A stretch of 37,639 nucleotides of DNA from an uncultured Alcanivorax sp. (GTDB taxonomy: Bacteria; Pseudomonadota; Gammaproteobacteria; Pseudomonadales; Alcanivoracaceae). Of this stretch, positions 6,775 through 16,020 are shown in pieces; position 1 is the stretch's first letter, and every line of letters starts with the position of its first letter. The stretch spans positions 1 through 37,639 of the forward strand of contig CAJXLA010000016.1 in the NCBI GenBank assembly GCA_913055795.1, read 5' to 3'. The notes beneath the pieces were generated by a model. The model was not told where the DNA came from. It saw only the letters and a program-made list of their open reading frames with translations, and searched no databases. The translations under genes were made by a program, and so were the position numbers.

Positions 6775-9020
6775 TACTTGAACAGACCCTCAAGTTCCTC
6801 TTGCAGTTTTTCCTCGGCCTTTTCCTTCACCTTTTGCCGCGCTTTCTTTTCGGCGGCATTCTTGATGACTTCCTCGGCCGAGTCGCCCTGGGCGTCCACG
6901 CCCATTTCCTCTTTCACTCGCTCGCGGGCCGCTTCGGCGGCGATCTCCTTGCCCATGGTCTGAAAGCCCTTGCGATCCGGGCGGCACCACTCGCCCGGCG
7001 CACCGGCCAGGTTGCCGGCACAGCGCAGCGGCCAGGTGCGTCCGGCGATATGCTTGTTGTCACCGAGTTCCGGTGATTGCAGGCCCAGGGTCAGGTCGAA
7101 GTCCTGATTGTAGAGGTTCAGCCAGCCGTCGCCGGAGAGGTTGCCCTTGCGCAGTTCGGCATCGAGTTGGTCCACATAGAGCACCCGTTCTTCCAGGCGG
7201 GTGCGGCTGGTCAGGTCCAGGATCTTGGTGTCCCGGCTCAGCTCATCGGGCAGCCGGCCGGAGCCCCGGGTAGGCAGGAAGGCGGTCAGACCCTGATAGC
7301 GGCCCAGAATCTCGTTCATGCCCTGGACCAGGGTGCTGTGGACATTCACGCCGCGCAGGGTGCCGTCGACCAGGCTCAGTTTCGTGGTGCCGCGGGCGCT
7401 GTCCGTGAGCATCTTTTCGCTGTTGCCTTCCGCGCGGAGCTCGGTCTGCAGTGAGAGAATCCCCTTGAGCAGGTCCCGTTCCAGCACCCGCTGAACCGCC
7501 GGCTGGATCTGCATGTCCGTGACGCTCGACTGAAACCGCATCGCGGGTTGGTCCTCGCGGGCGTCGAGTTCGGCCGTGGCGTTGAAGCGGCCATCCAGCG
7601 CCCGGCCCTCGGCCTGTTGCAGCTTGATCAGGCCGTCCCGGGCGGTTACGGCGAACTGCGCCTTGCTCAGTGCAAGGTCTTCATGGCTCAACTCGCCCAC
7701 GGCCAGTTCGAGTTCCGCATTAATGCCGCGCAGGGTCTCCAGGGGCAGCAGCGGCTCCGTGGATAGCGGCCGTGCCGGGCCCGGACTGCCTGCGCCCTGG
7801 TTGCGCTCGGGTTCCGCCTTGCCTTCCATGTCGTTGTCGTCTTCATTACCACTCGCCGGGGGCAGGTAGCGCTCCAGGTTCATCTGATCCAGTTCCAGAT
7901 CCGCCACCAGCCGGCCGGTGTCCAGATCGGCCAGGCCGGCACGGCCGCTGATCGCGCTGTCGTCCAGGGTCAGGGTCAATGGGTCGGCCATGAGGCTGTT
8001 GCTGCCCTGCAGTTCCGCGTTGAATGCTACCCGGGACAGTGCTTTCGGGTCGCTGGTCTCGATGGGGGCAATGCCCACGGTTTGCAGGGCCTTGTTGGCG
8101 TCGAAGGGCTCGGTGGTCACCTGTCCGGAGAATACCGGCTGCGACGACCAGCCCGTGACTTCCAGGCTGCCCCGGGTGCGGGTGTCGGCGGCACGGAGGG
8201 TGAATTCCTCGATACGCAGGCGTTCGCGTTCGAGATTCAGATCCAGGCTCTGCTGCAGGCGCACCGTCGCCGGGTTCGCGGTGAGCCCGCCGACGTCCGC
8301 CGTAAGGTTGAAGGGCGCAAGCCGGTACTGGTTGTTGTTGGGCTCCAGCAGGGCTTTGGTGTCCAGATCCAGATCCACGCGGATATCCGCCTGATCCTGA
8401 TAGCGCAGGGACAGCGAGACCGGGAAAGCTTGCTCCAGGGTCACGTCCCGGGCATTGAGGTTGAAATGATCCACCCGGATATCGGTGTCGGTTGTGGTAT
8501 CGCGGTAGCGCAGCCGGCTGTCGGTGACGGCGATTTCCGGGATCGTGACGGGAATGTCCAGCGCCCCCGGCTTGCTCGGCTGTCCGGCCGGATCCTTGTC
8601 GGCTTTTTCGGCTGCCCTCTTGTTGACCGGGCCGATTCTTTCCCAATTGGCGCCGTCGGCGGTACGCACCAGGTTCAGGTTCAGCCCGTCCAGGCGGATT
8701 TCGTCCATGTGCACCTGCCCGAAGAGCAGGGGCCAGACGGCCACGCCCATGTGGGCTTCGTCCAGCGCCGCGAACAGCTCTTCTTCGCCCGACAGACGGG
8801 TCTCGGTGCGGCCCAAGCCCAGCCCCAGCGAAGGCCAGAAGGCCCAGTCCAGATCCCCCTGGATAGCCAGATCCAGGCCCGCCTGCTCGCGCGCCAGTTC
8901 GCTGATGCGGGGTTTGAAGCTGTTGGGATCAATCAGCTGGGTAGCGGCCACCAGGGCGGTGATCAGCACCAGCAGCATAACGCCCAGGGAAATCAGCGTG
9001 ATGCGCAGCGCGCGGGGCAT
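6774..9020 (-). CDS. asmA: AsmA family protein
   Basis: AsmA-like proteins are anchored in the inner membrane and project a long beta-rich groove into the periplasm; they are thought to take part in lipid transport to and homeostasis of the outer membrane. The 748-residue protein has an N-terminal membrane segment (about 5-27: LRITLISLGVMLLVLITALV), then LIDPNSFKPRISELAREQAG, the typical AsmA opening. The C-terminal part has GTLRGVNVHSTL and ends in a lysine/glutamate-rich helix. It heads the asmA-mutY-yggX set. It could be named AsmA-like rather than AsmA proper. Confidence 0.9.
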   Translation of the reverse strand: MPRALRITLISLGVMLLVLITALVAATQLIDPNSFKPRISELAREQAGLDLAIQGDLDWAFWPSLGLGLGRTETRLSGEEELFAALDEAHMGVAVWPLLFGQVHMDEIRLDGLNLNLVRTADGANWERIGPVNKRAAEKADKDPAGQPSKPGALDIPVTIPEIAVTDSRLRYRDTTTDTDIRVDHFNLNARDVTLEQAFPVSLSLRYQDQADIRVDLDLDTKALLEPNNNQYRLAPFNLTADVGGLTANPATVRLQQSLDLNLERERLRIEEFTLRAADTRTRGSLEVTGWSSQPVFSGQVTTEPFDANKALQTVGIAPIETSDPKALSRVAFNAELQGSNSLMADPLTLTLDDSAISGRAGLADLDTGRLVADLELDQMNLERYLPPASGNEDDNDMEGKAEPERNQGAGSPGPARPLSTEPLLPLETLRGINAELELAVGELSHEDLALSKAQFAVTARDGLIKLQQAEGRALDGRFNATAELDAREDQPAMRFQSSVTDMQIQPAVQRVLERDLLKGILSLQTELRAEGNSEKMLTDSARGTTKLSLVDGTLRGVNVHSTLVQGMNEILGRYQGLTAFLPTRGSGRLPDELSRDTKILDLTSRTRLEERVLYVDQLDAELRKGNLSGDGWLNLYNQDFDLTLGLQSPELGDNKHIAGRTWPLRCAGNLAGAPGEWCRPDRKGFQTMGKEIAAEAARERVKEEMGVDAQGDSAEEVIKNAAEKKARQKVKEKAEEKLQEELEGLFK

Positions 9021-9085
9021 GACAGCCTCCTGTCCGAAAGCGGATCAGCCGGCATCATAGCACTCCTGGATGGCCCAACAGGGTG

Positions 9086-9460
9086 TTAGCTCTTGCGACA
9101 CTCGTCCGGCACGACAGGGTCGCTCCCCAGGGCCCGGGCGGCATGCTCAAGCAGGGCGCGGCCCACACCGCGCCCGCGCGTGGCCGGGTGGGCCACCACG
9201 GTGTCCACCACTGGCTGCACGTGCGTGTCGCGCAGCAGCAAAAGCCCCACACTGCGGCCGTTGAAGATCGCATGAAAGAGCCGGGTGCCGGTTTCGTCCA
9301 CGGCCGTGGCCAGCCGGTGGCGGTCGTCGGGACGGTCGCGCAGCACCTGTTTGAAGTGCTCCACCGTGTTCGGGGTCAGCGGGCTCTGTTTGATCTCAAG
9401 CGGCATGGGATTGTCGACTACAGGGCTCATCCGGGCCCTGGTAGCGTACGCGAGGCGCAT
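9086..9460 (-). CDS. GNAT family acetyltransferase-like protein
   Basis: The 124-residue frame has a GNAT fold signature: VVDTVVAHPATRGRGVGRAL, where R-G-R-G-V-G is the acetyl-CoA pyrophosphate loop. The domain is short, and a C-terminal acceptor-binding half is largely missing, as in PanZ/PanM regulators, to which it has a faint resemblance. The start is uncertain: ATG 9460 has a GGAAGG ten bases upstream, while 9430 and 9406 lack a site. It is divergent from hisB, with the 5' ends about 70 bp apart. The substrate is unknown. Confidence 0.65.
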   Translation of the reverse strand: MRLAYATRARMSPVVDNPMPLEIKQSPLTPNTVEHFKQVLRDRPDDRHRLATAVDETGTRLFHAIFNGRSVGLLLLRDTHVQPVVDTVVAHPATRGRGVGRALLEHAARALGSDPVVPDECRKS

Positions 9461-9500
9461 TCATCCGGAGCCTTCCATGCAATTCCGGCACCAAAGCCCG

Positions 9501-9506
9501 TATAAT
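9501..9506 (+). promoter_or_regulatory. -10 box of the hisBHAF operon
   Basis: A perfect TATAAT lies 27 bp before the hisB start. The region 16-18 bp upstream of it (around TGCAAT 9478-9483) is only a weak -35. The promoter would serve all four his genes. Confidence 0.5.
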
Positions 9507-9532
9507 AGCGCTTCTTGCAACGGAGGTCAGGC

Positions 9533-10132
9533 ATGAGCGAGCGCAGCGCCAGCGTCGAGCGCGACACCCTGGAGACCCGGATCAGCGCCACGGTGAATCT
9601 GGACGGCTCCGGTGAGGCGAAGCTGGATACGGGCATTCCCTTTCTCGAGCACATGCTGGAGCAGATCGCCCGCCACGGCCTGGTGGATCTGGATATCCAG
9701 GCCCGGGGGGATCTGGAGGTGGATGCGCACCACACCGTGGAGGATATCGGCATCACCCTGGGCCAGGCCCTGGCCCGTGCCTGGGGCGATAAGAAGGGCG
9801 TGCGCCGCTACGGGCACAGCTATGTGCCGCTGGACGAGGCGCTGTCGCGCGTGGTCCTGGATCTGTCGGGCCGGCCCGGGCTGGAGATGTTCGTGGAATT
9901 CACCCGTGCGCGGGTGGGCGACTTCGATCTGGATCTGGCCTATGAGTTTTTCCAGGGGCTGGTAAACCACGCCATGATCACGGTGCACATCGACAACCTG
10001 CGCGGGCGCAACGCCCACCACCAGGTGGAGACGGTGTTCAAGGCCTTCGGCCGGGCGCTGCGCATGGCCGTCGAGTACGATGAGCGCATGGCCGATGTCT
10101 CGCCGTCCACCAAGGGCACTCTGAGTGACTGA
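9533..10132 (+). CDS. hisB: Imidazoleglycerol-phosphate dehydratase
   Basis: HisB converts imidazole glycerol phosphate to imidazole acetol phosphate. The 199-residue monofunctional form lacks the N-terminal phosphatase domain of enterobacterial HisB. The two manganese-binding motifs [14 protein letters not shown] and [16 protein letters not shown] are present. ATG 9533 is preceded by GGAGG at 9522-9526 with a 6-nt spacer, which favours it over an in-frame ATG at 9515. It is the first gene of hisB-hisH-hisA-hisF. Confidence 0.98.
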   Translation: MSERSASVERDTLETRISATVNLDGSGEAKLDTGIPFLEHMLEQIARHGLVDLDIQARGDLEVDAHHTVEDIGITLGQALARAWGDKKGVRRYGHSYVPLDEALSRVVLDLSGRPGLEMFVEFTRARVGDFDLDLAYEFFQGLVNHAMITVHIDNLRGRNAHHQVETVFKAFGRALRMAVEYDERMADVSPSTKGTLSD

Positions 10133-10153
10133 CCCCTGCGATCGCGAGGATGC

Positions 10154-10792
10154 ATGAGCGAAACCGTTGCCGTAGTGGATTACGGAATGGGCAATCTCCA
10201 TTCCGCGAAGAAGGCGCTCGAGAAGGTCGCCACGGATCAGCGCATCCGGATCACCCGCGAGCCGGATGAGGTGGTTCAGGCTGACCGGGTGGTGTTTCCG
10301 GGCGTGGGGGCCATCCGCGATTGCATGGCGGCGCTTCACGACACCGGCCTGGGCGCGGCCGTGCTGGATGCGGCCCGGGCGGGCCGGCCCCTGCTGGGCA
10401 TCTGTGTGGGCATGCAGGCGTTGATGAGCCGCAGCGAGGAGAACAAGGGTATCGACTGTCTGGGCCTGTTTGATGGCGAGGTGCTGCGCTTTCCCGAAGG
10501 CACCGACGATAATGGCGAGCGGCTCAAGGTGCCGCACATGGGCTGGAACGGGGTGAGCCAGAGCGACCACGTGCTCTGGCAGGACATTCCGGATGGCGCC
10601 CGTTTCTATTTCGTCCACGGCTACTACGTGGCCGGGTTGCCGCATGCCGAGGTGGCGGGACGCTGTGACTATGGCGTGTCCTTTGCCGCCGCCGCGCAAC
10701 GCGCCAATGTGTTTGCGGTGCAGTTTCACCCGGAGAAAAGCGCGCCCCACGGGCTGACCCTGCTGGACAATTTTCTGCGCTGGACGCCCTGA
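10154..10792 (+). CDS. hisH: Imidazole glycerol phosphate synthase, glutaminase subunit
   Basis: HisH releases ammonia from glutamine and channels it to HisF. The 212-residue class I glutamine amidotransferase carries the nucleophilic Cys in [11 protein letters not shown] (about residue 80) and the His-Glu pair in VQFHPEKS near the C-terminus. [15 protein letters not shown] at the start is the family signature. It lies 21 bp after hisB and 16 bp before hisA in the same operon. Confidence 0.98.
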   Translation: MSETVAVVDYGMGNLHSAKKALEKVATDQRIRITREPDEVVQADRVVFPGVGAIRDCMAALHDTGLGAAVLDAARAGRPLLGICVGMQALMSRSEENKGIDCLGLFDGEVLRFPEGTDDNGERLKVPHMGWNGVSQSDHVLWQDIPDGARFYFVHGYYVAGLPHAEVAGRCDYGVSFAAAAQRANVFAVQFHPEKSAPHGLTLLDNFLRWTP

Positions 10793-10808
10793 CGACGAGG
10801 TTGGATTC

Positions 10809-11579
10809 ATGCTGCTCATCCCCGCCATTGATCTCAAGGACGGTCAGTGCGTGCGCCTGAAACAGGGGCGCATGGAAGATGACACCGTCTTTTCCGACAA
10901 TCCGGTGGCCGTGGCGGCACGCTGGGTGGATCTGGGCGCGCGGCGTCTGCATCTGGTGGATCTCAACGGCGCCTTCGCCGGCGAACCGGTCAATGGCGAG
11001 GTAGTGCGGCGGATCGCGTCCAGCTTTCCGGATCTGCCCATTCAGATCGGCGGCGGCATCCGTTCGCCCGAGACCATTCAGGCCTATCTCGACGCCGGTG
11101 TGCAGTGGGTAATTCTGGGCACCAAGGCCGTGAAGGAGCCGGAATTCGTGGGCGAGATGTGCCGCCGTTTCCCGGGTCATATCATTGTGGGCCTGGACGC
11201 GCGCGACGGTTATGTCGCCACCGATGGCTGGGCGGAGGTCACCGATATCGATGTGGTGGATCTCGCCCGGCGGTTCGAAAACGACGGCGTATCCGCCATT
11301 GTCTACACGGACATCAGTCGTGATGGCATGCTGGAGGGCGTGAACATGGATGCCACACGGCGGCTCGCCGAATCCATGAGCATTCCCGTCATCGCCTCGG
11401 GTGGTGTTACCGGCATGGATGATGTTCGAACCCTGTGTCACAACGCCGACGCCGGCATTGCGGGCGCCATTACCGGGCGAGCCATCTACGAAGGCAGCCT
11501 GGATTTCGAACAGGGGCAGGCGCTGGCGGACGAACTCGCGGGCGTGGATGCCATCATCGGCCGCATGCACAACAACTGA
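10809..11579 (+). CDS. hisA: ProFAR isomerase HisA
   Basis: HisA catalyses the Amadori rearrangement of ProFAR to PRFAR on a TIM barrel. Catalytic Asp8 is in [14 protein letters not shown] and the second acid is in [14 protein letters not shown] (about residue 169 by this numbering region). Phosphate-binding segments IQIGGGIRS and [12 protein letters not shown] are intact. At 256 residues it is about ten longer than the usual 245, mainly at the C-terminus. It stands between hisH and hisF. Confidence 0.98.
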   Translation: MLLIPAIDLKDGQCVRLKQGRMEDDTVFSDNPVAVAARWVDLGARRLHLVDLNGAFAGEPVNGEVVRRIASSFPDLPIQIGGGIRSPETIQAYLDAGVQWVILGTKAVKEPEFVGEMCRRFPGHIIVGLDARDGYVATDGWAEVTDIDVVDLARRFENDGVSAIVYTDISRDGMLEGVNMDATRRLAESMSIPVIASGGVTGMDDVRTLCHNADAGIAGAITGRAIYEGSLDFEQGQALADELAGVDAIIGRMHNN

Positions 11580-11610
11580 CTCTTCCTCCGGTTGCTTCGG
11601 GAGATCGATC

Positions 11611-12375
11611 ATGTCGCTGGCCAAACGCATAATTCCCTGCCTGGACGTGGATCAGGGCCGGGTGGTGAAAGGCGTGCAGTTCGTCGATATCCGTGATGCC
11701 GGCGACCCGGTGGAGATTGCCCGGCGCTACAACGAAGCCGGTGCGGACGAGATCACCTTTCTCGATATCACCGCCAGCCACGAAGAACGCCAGACCACGC
11801 TCGACACGGTGGAACGCATGGCGGGCCAGGTTTTTATCCCGCTTACGGTGGGCGGCGGTGTGCGTACCCTGGACGATATTCGCAATCTGCTGAACGCCGG
11901 CGCGGACAAGGTGGCTATCAATTCCGCCGCCGTGAAGGATCCGGATTTCGTCCGCCAGGCGGCGGAGCGCTTCGGTTCCCAGTGCATTGTGGTGGCCATT
12001 GATGCGCGCAATACCGGTGAAGGCACCTGGGAGATTTACACGCACGGCGGCCGCAAGCCCACGGGCCTGGACGCGATCGATTGGGCACGGCGCATGGTGG
12101 AGTTGGGCGCGGGCGAGATCCTGCTCACCAGCATGGACCGTGACGGCACCAGGGACGGCTTCGATCTGGCTCTTACCCGGGCCGTATCAGACGCGGTGTC
12201 CGTGCCCGTCATTGCCTCGGGCGGCGTGGGCGAGCTTCAGCATCTCGCCGAGGGCGTGCGCGAGGGCCGCGCCGATGCCGTGCTGGCCGCGTCCATCTTT
12301 CACTTTGGTGAACACACGGTGGAAGAAGCCAAGCGCCATATGCGCGAAGCCGGCATTGAGGTGCGGTTGGAATAA
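11611..12375 (+). CDS. hisF: Imidazole glycerol phosphate synthase, cyclase subunit
   Basis: HisF uses ammonia from HisH to form imidazole glycerol phosphate and AICAR. The 254-residue barrel opens with [21 protein letters not shown] (Asp11 catalytic) and has [12 protein letters not shown] (the Asp130 region) and [16 protein letters not shown] 11611 is the family start, 31 bp after hisA; an in-frame extension back to 11401 overlaps hisA and is not real. In many gammaproteobacteria hisI/hisE follow, but here the operon ends in a repeat with a terminator-like hairpin. Confidence 0.98.
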   Translation: MSLAKRIIPCLDVDQGRVVKGVQFVDIRDAGDPVEIARRYNEAGADEITFLDITASHEERQTTLDTVERMAGQVFIPLTVGGGVRTLDDIRNLLNAGADKVAINSAAVKDPDFVRQAAERFGSQCIVVAIDARNTGEGTWEIYTHGGRKPTGLDAIDWARRMVELGAGEILLTSMDRDGTRDGFDLALTRAVSDAVSVPVIASGGVGELQHLAEGVREGRADAVLAASIFHFGEHTVEEAKRHMREAGIEVRLE

Positions 12376-12378
12376 AAC

Positions 12379-12519
12379 AGCCGAAAGCGGCAAGTAGAAA
12401 GTAGCAAGAAAAACTGTGGGCGCCTTCGGCGCCCTTGCTTTATTGTTACCGCATACCTTGACGTGGATGGCGGCCGGAATAATGCTCTGTTCGTCTTTCG
12501 TCTTTCGTCTTTCGTCTTC
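12379..12519. repeat. Dispersed repeat R4, copy 1, with terminator-like hairpin
   Basis: The repeat fills the whole space between the convergent hisF and yibQ stop codons. Its left part GCCGAAAGCGGCAAGTAGAA and its right part (CGTCTTT repeated three times) match copy 2 at 17504-17602 in inverted orientation. The hairpin GGGCGCC TTC GGCGCCC (12418-12434) with TTGCTTTATT after it can terminate transcription from hisF. The middle part of 60 bp differs between the copies. Confidence 0.75.
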
Positions 12520-13275
12520 CTACTGCTGCCGTTCCGCCAGTTTTTTCCCCGCTTCGACGGGACGGGTCAAAAGCCGGGATACGGGCACCAGCTCGACGCC
12601 CATTTCCGGCAACAGGGGCAATACCTTTTTCAGGTAGGTAATGGTTTCCGGGTAGGGGTGGGCGATGCCAATGGCGTTGCCCTGGCGCCGGGCTTTTGCG
12701 ACCAGTTTGTTGAACTGTTCGTTGATACGCAGCAGGTCCTTGCTGTTGTCGAGAAACACGTCCCGGCTCGCCGACGGCAACTGCATCCGGCGGGCCAGGT
12801 CCGCGGCTATGGATTCGGGCGTGGTCAGGCTGTCGATGAAGTAGCGCTGCTGGTTTGCCAGTTCCCGCATGACCGGACGCATGATCTCGGCGCGGGTGGT
12901 AATCACGCTGCCCATGTGATTATTGGCCCCCACGGCCTGGGGGATGCGTTCCAGCGCGGCACGGACCGTGGCACGTACCTGTTCGGGTGACATGCCGTTG
13001 CGCAGCCCGCCCTTGTCCAGTGGCGCGTTGTTCTTGGTCGCCATGGGCAGATGCAGCATGACTTCCTTGCCGGCGGCGATGGCTTCGCGCGCGAGATGCG
13101 GGGACTGGGGCGCCTGGGGAATGACGGCACAGGTGATGGCCGCGGGCAGTTCCAGTACGGCCTGCCCACGCGCGCTGTTGTAGCCCAGATCGTCCATGAT
13201 CAGCGCAATGCGTGGCTTGTCCTGGGCCAACGCCAGCACGGGCAGCAGCGCGAGCAGCGCCAGGAAACGCCTCAT
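12520..13275 (-). CDS. yibQ: Divergent polysaccharide deacetylase family protein (YibQ-like)
   Basis: The 251-residue protein has a signal peptide (MRRFLALLALLPVLALAQ) and a NodB-like barrel of the divergent polysaccharide deacetylase family (DUF610). Metal-site-like segments are LIMDDLGYNSARG, EVMLHLPMA and NNHMGS. Its start overlaps the ctpA stop by four bases. The order envC-ctpA-yibQ is conserved in gammaproteobacteria, which points to a periplasmic cell wall role. The natural substrate is unknown. Confidence 0.9.
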   Translation of the reverse strand: MRRFLALLALLPVLALAQDKPRIALIMDDLGYNSARGQAVLELPAAITCAVIPQAPQSPHLAREAIAAGKEVMLHLPMATKNNAPLDKGGLRNGMSPEQVRATVRAALERIPQAVGANNHMGSVITTRAEIMRPVMRELANQQRYFIDSLTTPESIAADLARRMQLPSASRDVFLDNSKDLLRINEQFNKLVAKARRQGNAIGIAHPYPETITYLKKVLPLLPEMGVELVPVSRLLTRPVEAGKKLAERQQ

Positions 13276-14555
13276 TGCTTGTGACCGCCCCGCGACAGAT
13301 GGATGCCCTTGAGAATGGACAGCGCTTGATAAAGCGCGTAATCCCGGCTGGCCAGTGGTGTCTTGTCCTCGTCGGATGTGTCCGACTCGTCTTGCGCGCC
13401 CGGATTGCGCAGATGGCGCGGAAGATCCGCCTCGCGTACGCCGTCGCCACCCTGGCGCAGTTCGACACTGTCCACGCCCACCTCAATGTCCGGTTTGATG
13501 CCTTCGGCCTGAATGGAACGGCCGTCGGGCGTGTAATAGCGTGCCGTGGTGAGCTTGAGCGCACGCTCGTCGTGCAACGGCAGCACCGTCTGCACCGAGC
13601 CTTTGCCGAAGCTGCGCTGGCCCAGAATGATGGCGCGCTCATGGTCCTGGAGCGCGCCCGCGACGATTTCCGAGGCGGACGCGGAACCGGCGTTGACCAG
13701 CACGACTATGGGGACATCCTTGATCAGATCACCCGCCTCGGCGGTATGGTTGCTGCGGCTTTTTTGCGCACGGCCTTCGGTGTACACGATCAGGCCGTCG
13801 TCGAGCACCAGATCCGCTACCTCGATAGCCGACCCCAACACGCCTCCCGGATTGTTGCGCAGATCCAGCACCAGCCCATTGAGGCCCTTGCTTTTCATCT
13901 GTTCCAGCGCCTTGCGCGCATCCTCGCCGGTGTTGTTCTGGAACTGGGTGATGCGCAGGTAACCATAGCCGGGCTCGACCATGCGATTGCGCACGCTCTC
14001 GATGCTGATGATCGCGCGTTGCAGGGTGATTTCGCGCGGTTGCTGCTCGCCCTCGCTCAGTACCGACAGCGTGATTTCGGAACCCGGCTCGCCGCGCATC
14101 ATGTCCACGGCTTCGCTCAGGGTCAGTTCCTTGGTCATCTTGTCATTGAGGCGCAGGATCAGATCACCCGCCTGAATACCGGCCTTGCTCGCCGGTGTCT
14201 GATCCAGTGGCGAAACCACCTTGATAAAACCTTCCTCGGTAGTGACTTCGATGCCCAGACCACCGAATTCGCCGCTGGTGGACGCTTCCAGATCCTTGAA
14301 CCGGTCCGGGGTGAGATAGGCCGAATGCGGATCCAGTTCATGGAGCATGCCGCGGATGGCGTTGCGCAGCAGGGTTTTGTCGTCTACTTCCTCGATGTAG
14401 GCGCTCTGGATGCGCTCCATGACCTCGGAAAACACCCGCAGATCATCCACCGGGACACCCTTCTGGCGGGCCTGTTCATCCAGGGCCGGATCCTGGGCAT
14501 AAGCGGTGGTTATCAGCAGTAGATACAGGCCGAGCAGGCGTGGCAGGCGCATCAT
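13272..14555 (-). CDS. ctpA: Carboxyl-terminal processing protease (S41)
   Basis: CtpA is a periplasmic Ser-Lys protease that trims cell wall hydrolases and other envelope proteins. The 427-residue protein has a signal peptide ending near AYAQD, a PDZ domain (GGLGIEVTTEEGFIKVV to AGIQAGDLILRLND), and the catalytic pair Ser293 in NAGSASASEIV and Lys318 in FGKGSVQ, 25 residues apart as in Tsp/Prc. I chose ATGATG at 14555 because the signal peptide starts there; an in-frame extension to 14807 overlaps envC. It lies ten bases after envC. Confidence 0.96.
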   Translation of the reverse strand: MMRLPRLLGLYLLLITTAYAQDPALDEQARQKGVPVDDLRVFSEVMERIQSAYIEEVDDKTLLRNAIRGMLHELDPHSAYLTPDRFKDLEASTSGEFGGLGIEVTTEEGFIKVVSPLDQTPASKAGIQAGDLILRLNDKMTKELTLSEAVDMMRGEPGSEITLSVLSEGEQQPREITLQRAIISIESVRNRMVEPGYGYLRITQFQNNTGEDARKALEQMKSKGLNGLVLDLRNNPGGVLGSAIEVADLVLDDGLIVYTEGRAQKSRSNHTAEAGDLIKDVPIVVLVNAGSASASEIVAGALQDHERAIILGQRSFGKGSVQTVLPLHDERALKLTTARYYTPDGRSIQAEGIKPDIEVGVDSVELRQGGDGVREADLPRHLRNPGAQDESDTSDEDKTPLASRDYALYQALSILKGIHLSRGGHKQ

Positions 14556-14565
14556 TAGTCGTTCT

Positions 14566-15714
14566 CTATTGTTCAGCCAATGGCGGCAGTGTAACACGGT
14601 GGTTGCACCATCGGCTCGGGTCCACGGGGTCGCCCCGATGGCGGATTTCGAAATAGGCTCCGGTCCGGTCATGGCCCCCGGACTGCCCCGCAAGGGCCAG
14701 TTCGTCGCCGGTCGAGACCCATTCGCCCACGTCGCGCAGCAGGCTCTGGTTATAGCCGTAAAGGCTGAGATAACCTCCGCCATGATCGACAATAGTGAGC
14801 AGGCCATAGCCGCGCAGCCAGTCCGCGTAGACTACGCGGCCCCCCTGGACGGCGCGCACGGACTCGCCGGGCTCGGCGTCCAGCACCACGCCCTTCCAGC
14901 GCATCTCGCCCTGGCGCCGATCGCCGTAGGCCACGCGTCGCTCACCGGACACGGGCCAGGGCAGCTGGTTGGTCAGTTCGCCAAAGGGCCGCCCGCCGGG
15001 TTCGGCGGGGATGTCTTCCATGGACTCGCTCATGTCGTCGACCAGCCGTTGCAGGCGCTGCTCGTCCTTGCGCAGTTGCGCGAGCTTCTCACGGTCGCGG
15101 TCGAGTTCCGCGTTGATCCGCTCCAGCGCCCTGCCGCGCTCGGCGCGGGCCTGCTGCAGATGGTCGCGACGCTTTTCCACTGCCCGGCGGCGCCGGTTGA
15201 GTTCTTTACGCGTGGTTTCCACCTCACGGCTGAGTTCACGCAGCCGCTTCAGATCCTGATCGAGCGTCTCCACGCGCTCGCTGCGTGATTGCTGGAAATA
15301 GTCCTGGTAACGCAGCAGCCGTGACAGACGCTCCGGATTTTCCTGGTTGAGCAGCAGCTTGAGTCCGGGCTGGCGTCCGCTCTGATAACTCGCGCGGGCG
15401 GTGCGCGCGAGCCAGTCGATCTGCTTCGCCTTGTCCTGGGCCAGTTTGTTGCGGCGTTCGGTCAGCCGTTGCAGCCGTTGCGCCGTCTCTTCGCGCTTGC
15501 GGTCCAGGCGGCGGATTTCGGCGGTGACTTCGCCGATGCGTTTTTCCGTGCGCCGCAGCTGCTGCTGCAGACTGTCGCGCTCGCGTCGCTCTTCATTCAG
15601 CTGCTGCTGAACACGGTCAATGCGCTCGCGCAAGGCCTCCAGCTGCTCGGGCGAGACTTGCTCCGCGTACAGCGGCGGCGCCAGCACCAGCCAGAAAATG
15701 ACAACGACACGCAT
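14566..15714 (-). CDS. envC: EnvC-like murein hydrolase activator
   Basis: EnvC activates the septal amidases AmiA/AmiB. The 382-residue protein has a signal peptide (MRVVVIFWLVLAPPLYAEQ), a long coiled coil (about 25-230) rich in Arg, Glu and Gln, and a C-terminal LytM domain. The zinc ligands are missing: the HxGxD site reads RWKGVVLD and the HxH site reads YFEIRH, as in E. coli EnvC, so it should be catalytically inactive. The start at 15714 places the signal peptide at the N-terminus; the in-frame region up to 16011 is repeat sequence. It leads envC-ctpA-yibQ. Confidence 0.93.
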   Translation of the reverse strand: MRVVVIFWLVLAPPLYAEQVSPEQLEALRERIDRVQQQLNEERRERDSLQQQLRRTEKRIGEVTAEIRRLDRKREETAQRLQRLTERRNKLAQDKAKQIDWLARTARASYQSGRQPGLKLLLNQENPERLSRLLRYQDYFQQSRSERVETLDQDLKRLRELSREVETTRKELNRRRRAVEKRRDHLQQARAERGRALERINAELDRDREKLAQLRKDEQRLQRLVDDMSESMEDIPAEPGGRPFGELTNQLPWPVSGERRVAYGDRRQGEMRWKGVVLDAEPGESVRAVQGGRVVYADWLRGYGLLTIVDHGGGYLSLYGYNQSLLRDVGEWVSTGDELALAGQSGGHDRTGAYFEIRHRGDPVDPSRWCNHRVTLPPLAEQ

Positions 15715-15776
15715 AACAGGGATCGCCACCGGTGAATCCCTGCCGATTGTGGCCACCTTGGGCCCGAAAGTCATCT

Positions 15777-15956
15777 CCTGGCAGGCTGTGGACCAACCCC
15801 GTGCGTACTCAGCATGGCCTCTGGGGTTCTCAGCCCGGCCCGCACGTTCCGTTGCTTTTTTCCTACGTGGCCAGAACACGCCTTCAAAAGGGCTCCTCGG
15901 TTGCGAAACCGCCTGAAAGTCTGAGTGCCCAAGGGGTTGGTCCACAGCCCGCCAGG
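15777..15956. repeat. Diverged, shortened copy of repeat R1
   Basis: The 180-bp element has 24-bp terminal inverted repeats that pair at 23 of 24 positions (CCTGGCAGGCTGTGGACC on the left). Interior blocks such as CCGCCTGAAAGTCTGAGT and GCCTTCAAAAGGGCTCCTCG match the right half of the full R1 copy at 30638. About 100 bp of the left interior are missing. It occupies the space between divergent envC and yibN, where gpmI often sits in related genomes. Confidence 0.8.
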
Positions 15957-16020
15957 TTATCCTCGACCCGTGTGAGAGTGTATACTCGTCAGCCCCGATT
16001 CCGTGGATCATTCAGGTTTT

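Noticed and set aside
14556-14807. N-terminal extension of ctpA
   Set aside because: It lies inside envC on the same strand, and the signal peptide begins at 14555.
15715-16011. N-terminal extension of envC
   Set aside because: The extension is repeat sequence (diverged R1). The signal peptide begins at 15714.
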